This document shows positions 1 to 7,501 of a DNA stretch of 64,000 bases, in pieces; positions within the stretch are counted from its first letter, which is position 1; every line of letters begins with the position of its first letter. Both the position numbers and the translations under genes were made by a program. Origin of the DNA: Endozoicomonas sp. GU-1 (GTDB taxonomy: Bacteria; Pseudomonadota; Gammaproteobacteria; Pseudomonadales; Endozoicomonadaceae); assembly GCF_027366395.1 (NCBI RefSeq), contig NZ_CP114771.1:5084001-5148000 (forward strand), read 5' to 3'. The notes below the pieces were generated by a model. It had not been told where the DNA came from. It saw nothing but the letters and a program-made list of their open reading frames with translations, and did no database searches.

Positions 1-790
1 CCAGTGTCGTCAGATCCGGCGTTACGCCGTAATAGGCCTGGGCACCACCCAGTGCAACCCGGAAACCGGTCATGACTTCATCAAATATAAGGACAGTGCC
101 GTATTCATCACACAGCTTGCGCAAGCCTTCCAGAAAACCGGGAACGGGTGGAATACAATTCATGTTGCCAGCCACCGGTTCAATGATGATACAGGCAATG
201 TCATCACCAACCTGCTGGAAGGTTTCTTCCACCTCAGCCAGGTTGTTGTAGGTCAGGGTAATGGTTTTTTCCGCCAGTGCAGCGGGCACTCCCGGTGAAT
301 TGGGCACACCCAGAGTCAGGGCACCGGAACCGGCTTTTACCAGCAGGGAGTCGGAGTGGCCATGGTAGCAGCCTTCAAACTTGACGATTCGGTCACGACC
401 GGTAAAGCCCCGGGCCAGACGAATGGCACTCATGGTCGCTTCAGTACCGGAGTTGACCATGCGCAGCAGCTCCATGGAAGGCACCATCGCCCGTACCATC
501 TTGGCGAGGCGGGTTTCCAGCTCCGTGGGTGCACCAAAGCTCATGCCAGCCAGGGCCTGATCACGCACGGCAGCGATCACATCCGGGTGGTTGTGGCCGA
601 GGATCATGGGACCCCAGGAGCCGATGTAGTCAATGTATTCCCTGCCATCCACATCGTAAAGATGCGCGCCACGGGCTTTTTTAAAAAAGATGGGCTTGCC
701 GCCAACTCCTTTAAATGCTCTGACCGGTGAGTTCACTCCCCCGGGGATGACCGTCTGGGCATCGTCAAAAAGTTGTTCAGAACGAGACAT
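1..790 (-). CDS. hemL: Glutamate-1-semialdehyde 2,1-aminomutase, N-terminal part (cut by window edge)
   Basis: PLP-dependent enzyme that converts glutamate-1-semialdehyde to 5-aminolevulinate in the C5 pathway of haem synthesis. About 263 N-terminal residues are present, starting [14 protein letters not shown] at an ATG on the minus strand at 790. Family landmarks are visible: [13 protein letters not shown], the [15 protein letters not shown] helix, the [16 protein letters not shown] stretch and DEVMTGFRV, which carries the PLP-pyridine aspartate. The window ends just before the expected active-site lysine segment (GKxxGGG), so that residue cannot be checked. It lies 80 bp downstream of thiE on the same strand, a gene order known from pseudomonads. 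The reading frame is clean throughout. Confidence 0.95.
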   Translation of the reverse strand, partial: MSRSEQLFDDAQTVIPGGVNSPVRAFKGVGGKPIFFKKARGAHLYDVDGREYIDYIGSWGPMILGHNHPDVIAAVRDQALAGMSFGAPTELETRLAKMVRAMVPSMELLRMVNSGTEATMSAIRLARGFTGRDRIVKFEGCYHGHSDSLLVKAGSGALTLGVPNSPGVPAALAEKTITLTYNNLAEVEETFQQVGDDIACIIIEPVAGNMNCIPPVPGFLEGLRKLCDEYGTVLIFDEVMTGFRVALGGAQAYYGVTPDLTTL

Positions 791-870
791 GGTGGCAATT
801 CCTTAACATAGGCTGTGCGGCTTAACCCCGGGGTTTTGGCCGCTATTCTTTATTGTGCAACTGTGGAAGG

Positions 871-1515
871 TTAAACAGCTTTACGCTGTGTATCGTTAAA
901 CAGAGCTATAAAATTCCGGGCCCGTTCCCGGATATTCTGTGCCGCAAACAGGTTATTAACGACGGCAACCATATCAGCACCGGCAGAAATCACCTCAGAA
1001 GCATTGTCCGTGGTAATGCCGCCAATGGCGACGATGGGCAGGTCAAACATTTCCCGTGCCCGGGTCAGAATGGCAAGCTCGGCATTTTTAGCATCGGGTT
1101 TGGTTCGGGAGGGGAAAAACTTGCCAAAGGCAATATAGTTGGCTCCCTGTTCAGCAGCCGCTTTTGCCTTTTCCAGAGAGCCCTCACAGCTGATGCCGAT
1201 AATGGCATAATCACCCAGCCGGGCTCTGGCATCGGCAATACTGTCATCCTGCTGGCCAAGGTGAACGCCGTCGGCTTCCACATCAAGGGCCAGCTCAATG
1301 TCATCGTTGATGATCAGCATGGCCTGGTATTGATGGCAGAGAACCTTCAATGCCCCGGCCTGTCGCAGTCTTTTACCGGAGTCGAGGCTTTTATCGCGGT
1401 ATTGCAGGATTTTCATACCGCCCATCAGAGCCTGCTCTACCGTTTCGAACAGTATTCTGTCATCGGGTTGCAGTTGACTATCGGTAATACCGTACAGGCC
1501 GTGAAATCGATGCAT
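871..1515 (-). CDS. thiE: Thiamine-phosphate synthase
   Basis: TIM-barrel enzyme that joins HMP-pyrophosphate and thiazole phosphate to give thiamine monophosphate. The 214-residue length is normal for the family. Recognisable elements in order are GLYGITD at the N terminus, the pyrophosphate/Mg region LQYRDKS, LIINDD, DGVHLGQQD, the FGKFFPSRTK loop that contacts the thiazole phosphate, and the C-terminal phosphate-binding IVAIGGIT. It is co-directional with hemL and separated by 80 bp, so co-transcription is likely. No TPP riboswitch (THI box) was recognised upstream, which is noteworthy for a thi gene but not unusual when it stands apart from the main thi operon. Confidence 0.95.
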   Translation of the reverse strand: MHRFHGLYGITDSQLQPDDRILFETVEQALMGGMKILQYRDKSLDSGKRLRQAGALKVLCHQYQAMLIINDDIELALDVEADGVHLGQQDDSIADARARLGDYAIIGISCEGSLEKAKAAAEQGANYIAFGKFFPSRTKPDAKNAELAILTRAREMFDLPIVAIGGITTDNASEVISAGADMVAVVNNLFAAQNIRERARNFIALFNDTQRKAV

Positions 1516-1636
1516 GGTCCATACCCAATTATTAAATATCCGGCAGATTATACCAGTTTATCGTCCTTGTCTTTAATGGACGTTCATTATTAAACATAAG
1601 ACCAGTATTCATCATATTCCGTGGAAAAAATGTGTT

Positions 1637-2953
1637 CTAACAAACATCAGGTTTGCCCGGTAATGCATCAGCATCGATGGCAGCTCTCTCACTTACTGTT
1701 GAGCTATCTTCGTCGGCTTCAGTGTGGGCTTCGCCCACTGAGCAGAGAATGCCGGCAACCGTGTTGCCAACAACATTGGTGACCGTGCAGCCAGCATCGG
1801 TAATCCGGTCAGTCGCCAGAATAATCGCCATGGCTTCAACGGGTAGCCCCATGGTGTGTAACAGTACTCCGGTGGAGACTGCTGCACCGCCGGGTATACC
1901 GCCAGTAGCAACGGCCAGAAGGAAGGTGGTGAAGCCCATGGTGCCCATTTCCAGAAGGCTCAGGTCAATATGCCAGGCATTGGCCACAAACAGGGCAGCA
2001 ACGCTCATATAGATAGCAGAACCGGACATATTAATGGTGGCTCCCAGGGGAACCGTGAAGCCGGCGATATGTGCCGGGACCTGGAACTTTTCGATCAATG
2101 TCTGATAAGTAATGGGGATCGAAGCGTTAGAGCTGGCGGTAGAGAGGGCAAAAATGACCTGTTCACGGGTGTGACGGATAAACACCAGCGGGGAACGTTT
2201 AATCACCAGCCCGATCAGCACCGGATAAATAACAAACAGCCAGAGGCACATAATGAGCAGGCAGGTCAGCACATAGGACAGCACACTTAAAATGCTGCTG
2301 CCGTTTAATGTGGCAGCCAGTTTGGCGGTCAGAAAGAAAACCCCGATGGGAGCCATGCTCATGACCATGCCAATCAGTTTCATCATCACGCTGTTGGCCA
2401 GGGAAATAGCATTGCTGACACTGTGGGTTTCGTGGTTTTCCAGCTTCTTTATGGCAATCCCGGTAATGATTGCCATAAACAGGATTTGCAGAATATTGCC
2501 TTCTACCAACGCCTGAAAGGGGTTCACTGGTACCACGTTAATAATCATATTCAGCAGTGAAGGGAGTTCCGACTGGCCAGAGCGAACCAGTTGATCAACG
2601 TGCCCAAGATTGGCTCCGGTACCCGGTGCCACCATCAATGTGATAACAATGGCTGACAGGATGGCAAAAAATGTATTGCCCAGATAGATGCCAAAGGTTT
2701 CAACCCCCAGTCTGCCGACCTGGGTGATGTCGTTAATGCTGCATACAGCGTGGGCAATGGAGACAAAAATAAGGGGGACAACCAGCATTTTTATCATTGC
2801 CACGAACATCACACCAACGGCATGAAAGAGGCCACTGACCAGATATTTCTGGGTAATACCTTTGGGAGAGGCAGCCAGCTGGATAATGATACCAGTGGCC
2901 ATTCCCAGTATCAGGGCAATCAGTATTTGAGGGGCTAAATTTTTCTGCATCAT
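1637..2953 (-). CDS. Dicarboxylate/amino-acid:cation symporter (DAACS family)
   Basis: Inner-membrane secondary transporter of the glutamate/dicarboxylate:cation symporter family (GltP, SstT and DctA relatives). It shows the family's hydrophobic pattern. The serine-rich hairpin-1 tip reads STASSNASIPIT, the TM7 motif reads GATINMSG, and TM8 carries DRITDAGCTVTNVVGN, whose acidic and asparagine positions match the substrate and cation ligands of the family. A TTG 15 bases further upstream would also be in frame, but a purine-rich AGAGGAGA just before the ATG at 2953 (followed by a second ATG) marks the better start. The substrate cannot be fixed; threonine/serine, glutamate or C4-dicarboxylates are all possible. 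The C terminus is unusually acidic and hydrophilic. Confidence 0.88.
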   Translation of the reverse strand: MMQKNLAPQILIALILGMATGIIIQLAASPKGITQKYLVSGLFHAVGVMFVAMIKMLVVPLIFVSIAHAVCSINDITQVGRLGVETFGIYLGNTFFAILSAIVITLMVAPGTGANLGHVDQLVRSGQSELPSLLNMIINVVPVNPFQALVEGNILQILFMAIITGIAIKKLENHETHSVSNAISLANSVMMKLIGMVMSMAPIGVFFLTAKLAATLNGSSILSVLSYVLTCLLIMCLWLFVIYPVLIGLVIKRSPLVFIRHTREQVIFALSTASSNASIPITYQTLIEKFQVPAHIAGFTVPLGATINMSGSAIYMSVAALFVANAWHIDLSLLEMGTMGFTTFLLAVATGGIPGGAAVSTGVLLHTMGLPVEAMAIILATDRITDAGCTVTNVVGNTVAGILCSVGEAHTEADEDSSTVSERAAIDADALPGKPDVC

Positions 2954-3197
2954 ACATTCTCCTCTCAATATGAAAGTGAAACGGCTCTGCTGACTTATGC
3001 CCCCTTACTTATTTGGAACGCTTTATCAGTAACAAGTTCCCGACAAAGATGAAAAAATGCTATTTCCTTATGGTAAATCCTTATTTTAGTTGAAAATTAT
3101 CGGATTTCCTGAAGCCGTGATCAGGGCCGGATTTGTGCAATTGAAGGCATAACCAGCCGCTTTCAGGCGGGTAGGGGGCTTGTGATGTCCCTTGGAA

Positions 3198-3363
3198 AAG
3201 TATTTCAGCCCTGAGGTTTCGCAAGCCCTGGCCTGAGAATGTTGCAACGGCTTATGCCGTGGAGAAAATCATCCGTGATGCTGCGCCTGCTACCATGGCT
3301 ATTTTGCACGATCGTATGACATTATTCCTGTCAGCGGCAGACATTGACTTCCCTGTTGCGTGA
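3198..3363 (+). pseudogene. Remnant of a pseudouridine-5'-phosphate glycosidase gene (psuG-like)
   Basis: Two short coding scraps in adjacent frames resemble the N terminus of PsuG, which cleaves pseudouridine 5'-phosphate. The first scrap reads FSPEVSQALA and stops at a TGA. The second (from 3235) contains ENVATAYAVEKIIRD and then APATMAILHDRM, matching the family pattern of an ISPEV segment followed by a VExxIR helix and PATIAxLxGR. The intervening ALESTIISHGMP segment is missing and everything after about residue 60 is gone. The fragment abuts the GNAT remnant on the opposite strand. The identification rests on recalled motif similarity over a short stretch. Confidence 0.5.
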
Positions 3364-3657
3364 TTACCAGATATCCGGCTTATTCATCGCCTCGACACAG
3401 TGTGGTTTGCCAGCGATTGGCTCAATCTCCTTACTAACCAGCGACTGGCCTAACCAACCTTCCGAATGGGACAACGGCAGTGGTGCTTTGATCACGGCTT
3501 CACTGACAGGCGCAAAACCTGTTCGACAGTAGAAATCAGGATCACCGTAGGTGAATACCAACTCTGTGCCATTGTCTTTTAATGTACGCAGGCCAAAGTG
3601 GATCAATGCCTGACCGGTACCTTTACCCTGGTAATCAGTGCCGACAATGCCTCCAAA
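3364..3657 (-). pseudogene. 5'-truncated GNAT N-acetyltransferase remnant
   Basis: The C-terminal part of a YhbS-like GNAT acetyltransferase. It contains the acetyl-CoA-binding motif A (YQGKGTGQALI) followed by GDPDFYCRTGF, typical of motif B and the end of the domain. The frame is closed upstream by a stop at 3658, so the N-terminal half of the fold is missing. The only ATG-like start inside the remnant lies after the CoA-binding loop. The product therefore cannot be a working enzyme unless the missing part lies elsewhere. Its 3' end touches the psuG-like remnant, so this is a short graveyard between intact genes. Confidence 0.7.
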
Positions 3658-3717
3658 TTAATGACAGTCTGTCTCTTGTGCTACTCTGAGACTTTCGCGA
3701 TCCTGAGGAAAAAAATA

Positions 3718-4134
3718 ATGGACATAAGCATTTCTTATACGCCTGCTACTCGTGGGCAGCAAGCTGAAACGCCTAACCTGGTAAAAGCACTTACAGGCTA
3801 TGGGATGTTCGCAGGGTTTCTTATTTGCATTCAAAAAGTCCAGGATCCAGGATTGGTGACGTTGGCTGCTTCCAGTGCGGTTAGCGCAGGCCTGGGTTAC
3901 TTATGTGGGTATTCAATCCACCATTCGTTATTGGCGGTTGTCGATGGTGTGCGAAATGTTACCAATGGTTTGAATGCGTTGTTCCCGGGTGCAGATAATC
4001 ACACCGTTACTCCCATGGCAGCCTCAATCAATCAGTGGCTGGAAACCAACGATCAGGATAATAACGTCAGGTTATCTAATAATCCCGGTAACGACGTTGC
4101 CCGCCAGACATTGAGTAGACGGCACAGTGTTTAA
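3718..4134 (+). CDS. Small hypothetical membrane protein
   Basis: A 138-residue protein of unknown function. The ATG at 3718 is preceded by a good ribosome-binding site (GAGGAAA); the longer open frame from 3598 has no such support and overlaps the GNAT remnant. Two hydrophobic stretches, at about residues 22-38 and 44-66, could form a membrane hairpin. The last 50 residues are polar, asparagine-rich and probably disordered. No family was recognised. It stands alone between remnants and the convergent ohrR gene. Other proteins in this window (at 12.4 and 16.6 kb) share the plan of a short hydrophobic pair plus polar tails, without obvious sequence similarity. Confidence 0.6.
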   Translation: MDISISYTPATRGQQAETPNLVKALTGYGMFAGFLICIQKVQDPGLVTLAASSAVSAGLGYLCGYSIHHSLLAVVDGVRNVTNGLNALFPGADNHTVTPMAASINQWLETNDQDNNVRLSNNPGNDVARQTLSRRHSV

Positions 4135-4225
4135 CGGTTGTGTCACATCCTGAAGGCACCGGTATGTCTTTCCCGGGCAAAGAGTGTGCATTGCAGGGGT
4201 GTCAGGCCTTTTTTGCGCTAATGTT

Positions 4226-4681
4226 CTACAGCGTTGCAACTATTTTTTCGCACAGCTTTTTTAAAGTGATTAATTCATCAAGGTCAAGCTGGATTTTACA
4301 TTTCATTTGAGCAGGCACCTGCAACGCCTCTTTTTTTAATCCGGTTCCTTCCTCAGTCAGTTTTAACACGCGCACGCGTTCGTCCTGCTCACTGCGTCCA
4401 CGTTCGACCAAGCCCTTGCCCTCCAGCCGCTTCAAAAGAGGGGTTAATGTGCCAGAATCCAGATGCAGTCTTGCGCCAATATCCTTGACACTGATGCCAT
4501 CATTTTCCCATAACACCATCATCACCAGATATTGGGCATACGTCAGATCCAGCTTATCCAGTAATGGACGATAAGTCCGAACCACGGCATTTGATGCACT
4601 ATAAAGCGGAAAACACACCTGATAATCCAGCAACATGTGCTCTTCCGCAGAGAGTTGAGTTTTCTGTTCACAGAGAGCCAT
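4226..4681 (-). CDS. ohrR: OhrR-type MarR-family organic hydroperoxide sensor/repressor
   Basis: Dimeric winged-helix repressor that derepresses ohr when its N-terminal cysteine is oxidised by organic peroxides. With the start at MALCEQKTQL the protein is 151 residues. The sensing cysteine sits at residue 23 in LLDYQVCFPLYSAS, the usual OhrR context. The recognition helix region reads DSGTLTPLLKRLE and the wing carries the DERVRVLKLTEEG pattern of MarR proteins. A longer frame exists upstream but runs through the promoter region and lacks family similarity. The gene is divergent from ohr, with a strong palindrome close to the ohr start, so it very likely represses ohr and probably itself. Confidence 0.92.
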   Translation of the reverse strand: MALCEQKTQLSAEEHMLLDYQVCFPLYSASNAVVRTYRPLLDKLDLTYAQYLVMMVLWENDGISVKDIGARLHLDSGTLTPLLKRLEGKGLVERGRSEQDERVRVLKLTEEGTGLKKEALQVPAQMKCKIQLDLDELITLKKLCEKIVATL

Positions 4682-4744
4682 CAGCCGCACCCATAAAATA
4701 AATTGCACACAATATACTTGTCTTTTGCTCTTTTTTAGATAAAA

Positions 4745-4773
4745 TATTGCCAGCAATTAAATTGTTCGCAATA
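4745..4773. promoter_or_regulatory. Putative OhrR operator (nested palindrome)
   Basis: A 29-bp inverted repeat centred on position 4759. The inner arms CAATT/AATTG are separated by one base and the outer arms TATTGC/GCAATA share the same centre. The inner core resembles the known OhrR box (ACAATTAAATTGT type). It lies 22 bp upstream of the ohr ATG and 64 bp from the ohrR start, so one dimer bound here could control both genes. The palindrome is seen directly; OhrR binding is inferred. Confidence 0.8.
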
Positions 4774-4794
4774 TAAATAGTAAAGGATATTACC

Positions 4795-5217
4795 ATGACT
4801 TCTATCTATAAAACTCAGGCAACTGCTCTGGCTGGTCGTAACGGACAGGTAAAAACAGACGATGGTATGTTAAATCTGGAGCTGTCCTACCCAAAAGAAA
4901 TGGGTGGTACTGGTGCGGCGACGAATCCTGAGCAGCTGTTTGCCGCGGGTTACGCTGCCTGCTTCTCAAACGCCATTCTTCATGTTGCCCGAGAAAGCAA
5001 AGTAGCTTTGCAAGCTGCCCCGGTCACATCCGAAGTGGGCATTGGCCCGAATGGCAGCGGTGGCTTTGCTCTCACTGTCAGTCTGACAGTAAACCTGGAT
5101 TTACCCCGGGAGCAGTCTTTGGAACTGGTTCGGGTGGCACATCAGGTGTGTCCCTACTCTAATGCCGTCCGTGGTAACATTGATGTTCAGATATCCGTCA
5201 ATGGTCAGCTTATTTAA
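4795..5217 (+). CDS. ohr: Organic hydroperoxide resistance protein
   Basis: Thiol peroxidase of the Ohr/OsmC fold that reduces fatty-acid and other organic hydroperoxides. At 140 residues it is the usual size. Both catalytic cysteines are present: Cys56 in YAACFSNAI and Cys119 in HQVCPYSNAV. The N-terminal YKTQATALAGRNGQV pattern is typical for Ohr rather than OsmC. AAGGA lies 8 bases before the ATG. The gene is divergent from its likely regulator ohrR and is followed by a hairpin terminator, so it forms a one-gene transcription unit. Confidence 0.96.
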   Translation: MTSIYKTQATALAGRNGQVKTDDGMLNLELSYPKEMGGTGAATNPEQLFAAGYAACFSNAILHVARESKVALQAAPVTSEVGIGPNGSGGFALTVSLTVNLDLPREQSLELVRVAHQVCPYSNAVRGNIDVQISVNGQLI

Positions 5218-5256
5218 TCCGAAAATGCATGCCTGAAAATTGTCTTGATGGGAAGT

Positions 5257-5284
5257 AATGATGCCTGCAAAAGCGGGCATCATT
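5257..5284 (+). terminator. Probable intrinsic terminator after ohr
   Basis: A near-perfect 12-bp stem, AATGATGCCTGC paired with GCGGGCATCATT through one T:G wobble, closes a four-base AAAA loop and ends in TTTC. It starts 40 bases after the ohr stop codon. The U-tract is short, so termination efficiency is uncertain. Confidence 0.65.
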
Positions 5285-5567
5285 TCAATAAGAGTTCGTG
5301 AGTTTGGTAAGAGGTTTGCCATGGAGTCAAATCTAAAATAACACTAATGGATTTATAAGGATTGGTGATTGTTATCTCAAAGCCGGTTTGCCAACCTTGA
5401 ATTGAAACTTATTCTTAAAATATGTGGGTATTGGTTACTAAAAACCAATTCGCAATCCAATCATACCCTTATGGTTCATAGAGATTGACGAATTATGTGG
5501 GAGGGGAGAACCATACCAGCAGAGATCTGTCGAAGTATGATTATCAATAATTAAAGATGATAGATAT
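5285..5567. other. AT-rich gene-free stretch before the zinc-finger gene
   Basis: No coding frame, RNA gene or repeat was recognised here. The sequence is clearly more AT-rich than the ohr region and may carry the promoter of the zinc-finger gene that follows, but no convincing -35/-10 pair could be singled out. Confidence 0.5.
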
Positions 5568-5779
5568 ATGAATTCAAGGCATGTCAAAGCTTCCGGGTCA
5601 GGTCCAAAAATTGAAGCTATCGCTCAATTTTTATTGGCTAAGGCCAGTTACGGGCAAACAGCATCGGCCTCAGCATCTTTTAACCGACAGGTAACAGCTC
5701 AAGAAAAGCCTTATGACCCAGGCATAAAACGTAAGCAGAGTGAAGAAAAGCCTGTCACTCAGGATCTCAGCGAGAAAAG
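5568..5779 (+). other. Possible N-terminal coding part of the zinc-finger gene, in a shifted frame
   Basis: An ATG at 5568 opens a frame encoding about 70 polar, Ala/Ser/Lys-rich residues ending in TQDLSEKR. It runs without a stop to the AAAA run at 5775-5778, where the downstream zinc-finger frame (open from 5744) becomes available. Losing one base there would fuse the two into a protein of about 262 residues. Beyond 5780 this first frame encodes nothing recognisable and ends at 5966. It may be the true start of the zinc-finger gene separated by an indel, or an unrelated overlap. Its ribosome-binding site is weak. Confidence 0.45.
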
Positions 5780-6355
5780 GTGCACAGTAATTACCCCCAC
5801 AACCTGGTTGCTGGCGGGCAGAGTTATTACTCTTCAGGACCAGGCGAGGCAAGTCAACGCTGCAATTTTTATCCCTTATTTTATCCCTCAGGCAAATTTT
5901 CTGGTCAAAATTCACAGGCTAATGAACAAAAGTATCTGCCGTCCGCTAAAGCAGCACTCTCATTAGAAGAAAGAAAAGTTTATCAATGCACATTCGATGG
6001 TTGTGGTAAAAGATATGTTCGGCAGGAAGGGCTGAAAAGGCACCTGGTCTCTCATACGAGACAGCCGCAATTTAAATGCACGTTTGAGAGCTGTGAAAAA
6101 GTGTTTGCTCATAAGTCTAGCCTGAAAGCACATCAACGCATTCATATGGGGCCTAAGCAATTTGTATGTACGGTTACAGCTTGCGGTAAAAGATTTCGCA
6201 GGAGGGACACTTTGGAAATACACGAACGCACTCATTTAGTTCAAAAGCCATTTCCATGTGAGATTGAGGGGTGCAATAGGGAATATGTCACGAAGCAAAA
6301 TCTGAGAAGACACAAACGCATTAGTCATCATAATTATCCTGGACTTCCAGGGTAA
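5780..6355 (+). CDS. Four-finger C2H2 zinc-finger protein, eukaryote-like
   Basis: Four consecutive C2H2 zinc fingers occupy residues 70-183. The first three have the pattern C-x4-C-x12-H-x3-H, the spacing of TFIIIA/Zic-type fingers; the last has x4 between the histidines. Pairs seen are C70/C75-H88/H92, C100/C105-H118/H122, C130/C135-H148/H152 and C160/C165-H178/H183, with the conserved hydrophobic core (GKRF, L, H) between them. Tandem C2H2 fingers of this form bind DNA in eukaryotes and are rare in bacteria, where the usual Ros/MucR type carries a single finger. The GTG start at 5780 is provisional, because an upstream frame from 5568 may supply the real N terminus. No signal peptide is visible in either version. 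The 3' end overlaps the convergent START gene by 35 bp. A host-directed effector is inference. Confidence 0.72.
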   Translation: MHSNYPHNLVAGGQSYYSSGPGEASQRCNFYPLFYPSGKFSGQNSQANEQKYLPSAKAALSLEERKVYQCTFDGCGKRYVRQEGLKRHLVSHTRQPQFKCTFESCEKVFAHKSSLKAHQRIHMGPKQFVCTVTACGKRFRRRDTLEIHERTHLVQKPFPCEIEGCNREYVTKQNLRRHKRISHHNYPGLPG

Positions 6356-7370
6356 AGTCGTTCCAGTCGATTTTTGGTGTACGCCATTTATATTTTGTAT
6401 CAGAGCTATGGTTCTCTGAAGCCCAGGTATCGTATTTCAGGGCACAATCATGCAAGTTAGTAATAGTGTCAGGAATCACCTTGCCCAAGAGGTTGTTAAC
6501 CAGCCACGCCGGTATATAACCCTTTGGATCAGTGTGCGAGATAAATATCAGTTTAGTCCCGCCACAATGGGTCGGTATCATGTAATACCCAGTGATAATT
6601 GAGCGAGCCCTTACAAATCCTTCCCGCTCAGGACAGTCAGCATGGTCCACGCTGTGGTTCATAATGATATACTCACCGTTGGTAGACTCCATCCAGGAGC
6701 GCATGTTGCAGAAATCACGCTGCGAGATCGGCCAAGGGGGTCGCACTGCGTAGTATCCAATGTCATTTCGGTAATCCAGCTGACAGATGTCGCGCCCCTC
6801 AACCATCTTCTTGTCCCAGGTTTTGCGGTAGTCTGCATCATGCAGTGTGTTGAACAGCGTTTCGGGATTAATATCGTCCCACTGGACAGTTGCACGGACA
6901 ATGTTGAATCCGGTGCCTTTCTCACCAGGCTTCAGATCCTCTGGCCTGGACTCCACGAGAAGAGCTTTCTGGCTATCCTCATATACGTTTGTCCACTTGC
7001 CATCCTGGCTCCCGGCGAAGTCACGCAGTTTAACGAAGTCGGGCAGTTGCATCAGCTTGTACCTCTGCCCCTTTGATTCAACAAAGACAGGGGTAACCGG
7101 ACACCTTGCAGCGTTCCCCTCCGGGGAATGTGTCACCTGAAAACCTGGTGATATTTGCCTGTCTTCTAATGGCTTTTTTGCTGATGTTGTTGTTGCTGGT
7201 TCCTGCTTGCCACCCTCAGGTAAGGCTTGAATAGAGTGGGCTACATTCTCTTCTACAGAAACTGAATTAGTATGCCATGTACCAACATCATTCTGACGCT
7301 GAGACCCTGGCCTGCTAATTGATCTACTACTGTATTGATCAAATTGAGGATTACCTTGACATGCTCGCAT
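6321..7370 (-). CDS. START-domain lipid-binding protein, STARD10/PCTP-like
   Basis: A 349-residue protein whose residues from about 110 to 325 look like a START domain, the helix-grip pocket that carries phospholipids or sterols in animals and plants. Family-like landmarks are YRKTWDKKMVEG, YYAVRPPWPISQRDFCNMRSW, GYYMIPTHCGGTKLIFISHTDP and GYIPAWLVNNLLGKVIP before the final helix. The pattern is closest, from memory, to the STARD10/STARD2 group. The first 100 residues are polar with no domain recognised and no classical signal peptide. A clear ribosome-binding site is not visible before the ATG at 7370. Full-length eukaryote-like START proteins are unusual in free-living bacteria, so acquisition from a host and a role in host lipid handling are plausible but unproven. 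Confidence 0.75.
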   Translation of the reverse strand: MRACQGNPQFDQYSSRSISRPGSQRQNDVGTWHTNSVSVEENVAHSIQALPEGGKQEPATTTSAKKPLEDRQISPGFQVTHSPEGNAARCPVTPVFVESKGQRYKLMQLPDFVKLRDFAGSQDGKWTNVYEDSQKALLVESRPEDLKPGEKGTGFNIVRATVQWDDINPETLFNTLHDADYRKTWDKKMVEGRDICQLDYRNDIGYYAVRPPWPISQRDFCNMRSWMESTNGEYIIMNHSVDHADCPEREGFVRARSIITGYYMIPTHCGGTKLIFISHTDPKGYIPAWLVNNLLGKVIPDTITNLHDCALKYDTWASENHSSDTKYKWRTPKIDWNDFTLEVQDNYDD

Positions 7371-7501
7371 TTTGTAACCAGATAGTCTTGATCAACTCGC
7401 ACAATGTCACTATGAAAGCCCATGAAAAATAAATGTCAAGTCGAGTATTGTCGGTTTTATCTGCCCTGGTTGTCAGATCAATCGTTTTCAGCCTCTTGGC
7501 A

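Noticed and set aside
1516-1636. TPP riboswitch upstream of thiE
   Set aside because: No THI-box core (CUGAGA, ACCUGAUCUG) could be found in the short gap.
2954-2968. Longer start (TTG) for the symporter
   Set aside because: It would place the ribosome-binding purine run inside the coding sequence; the ATG just downstream has ideal spacing.
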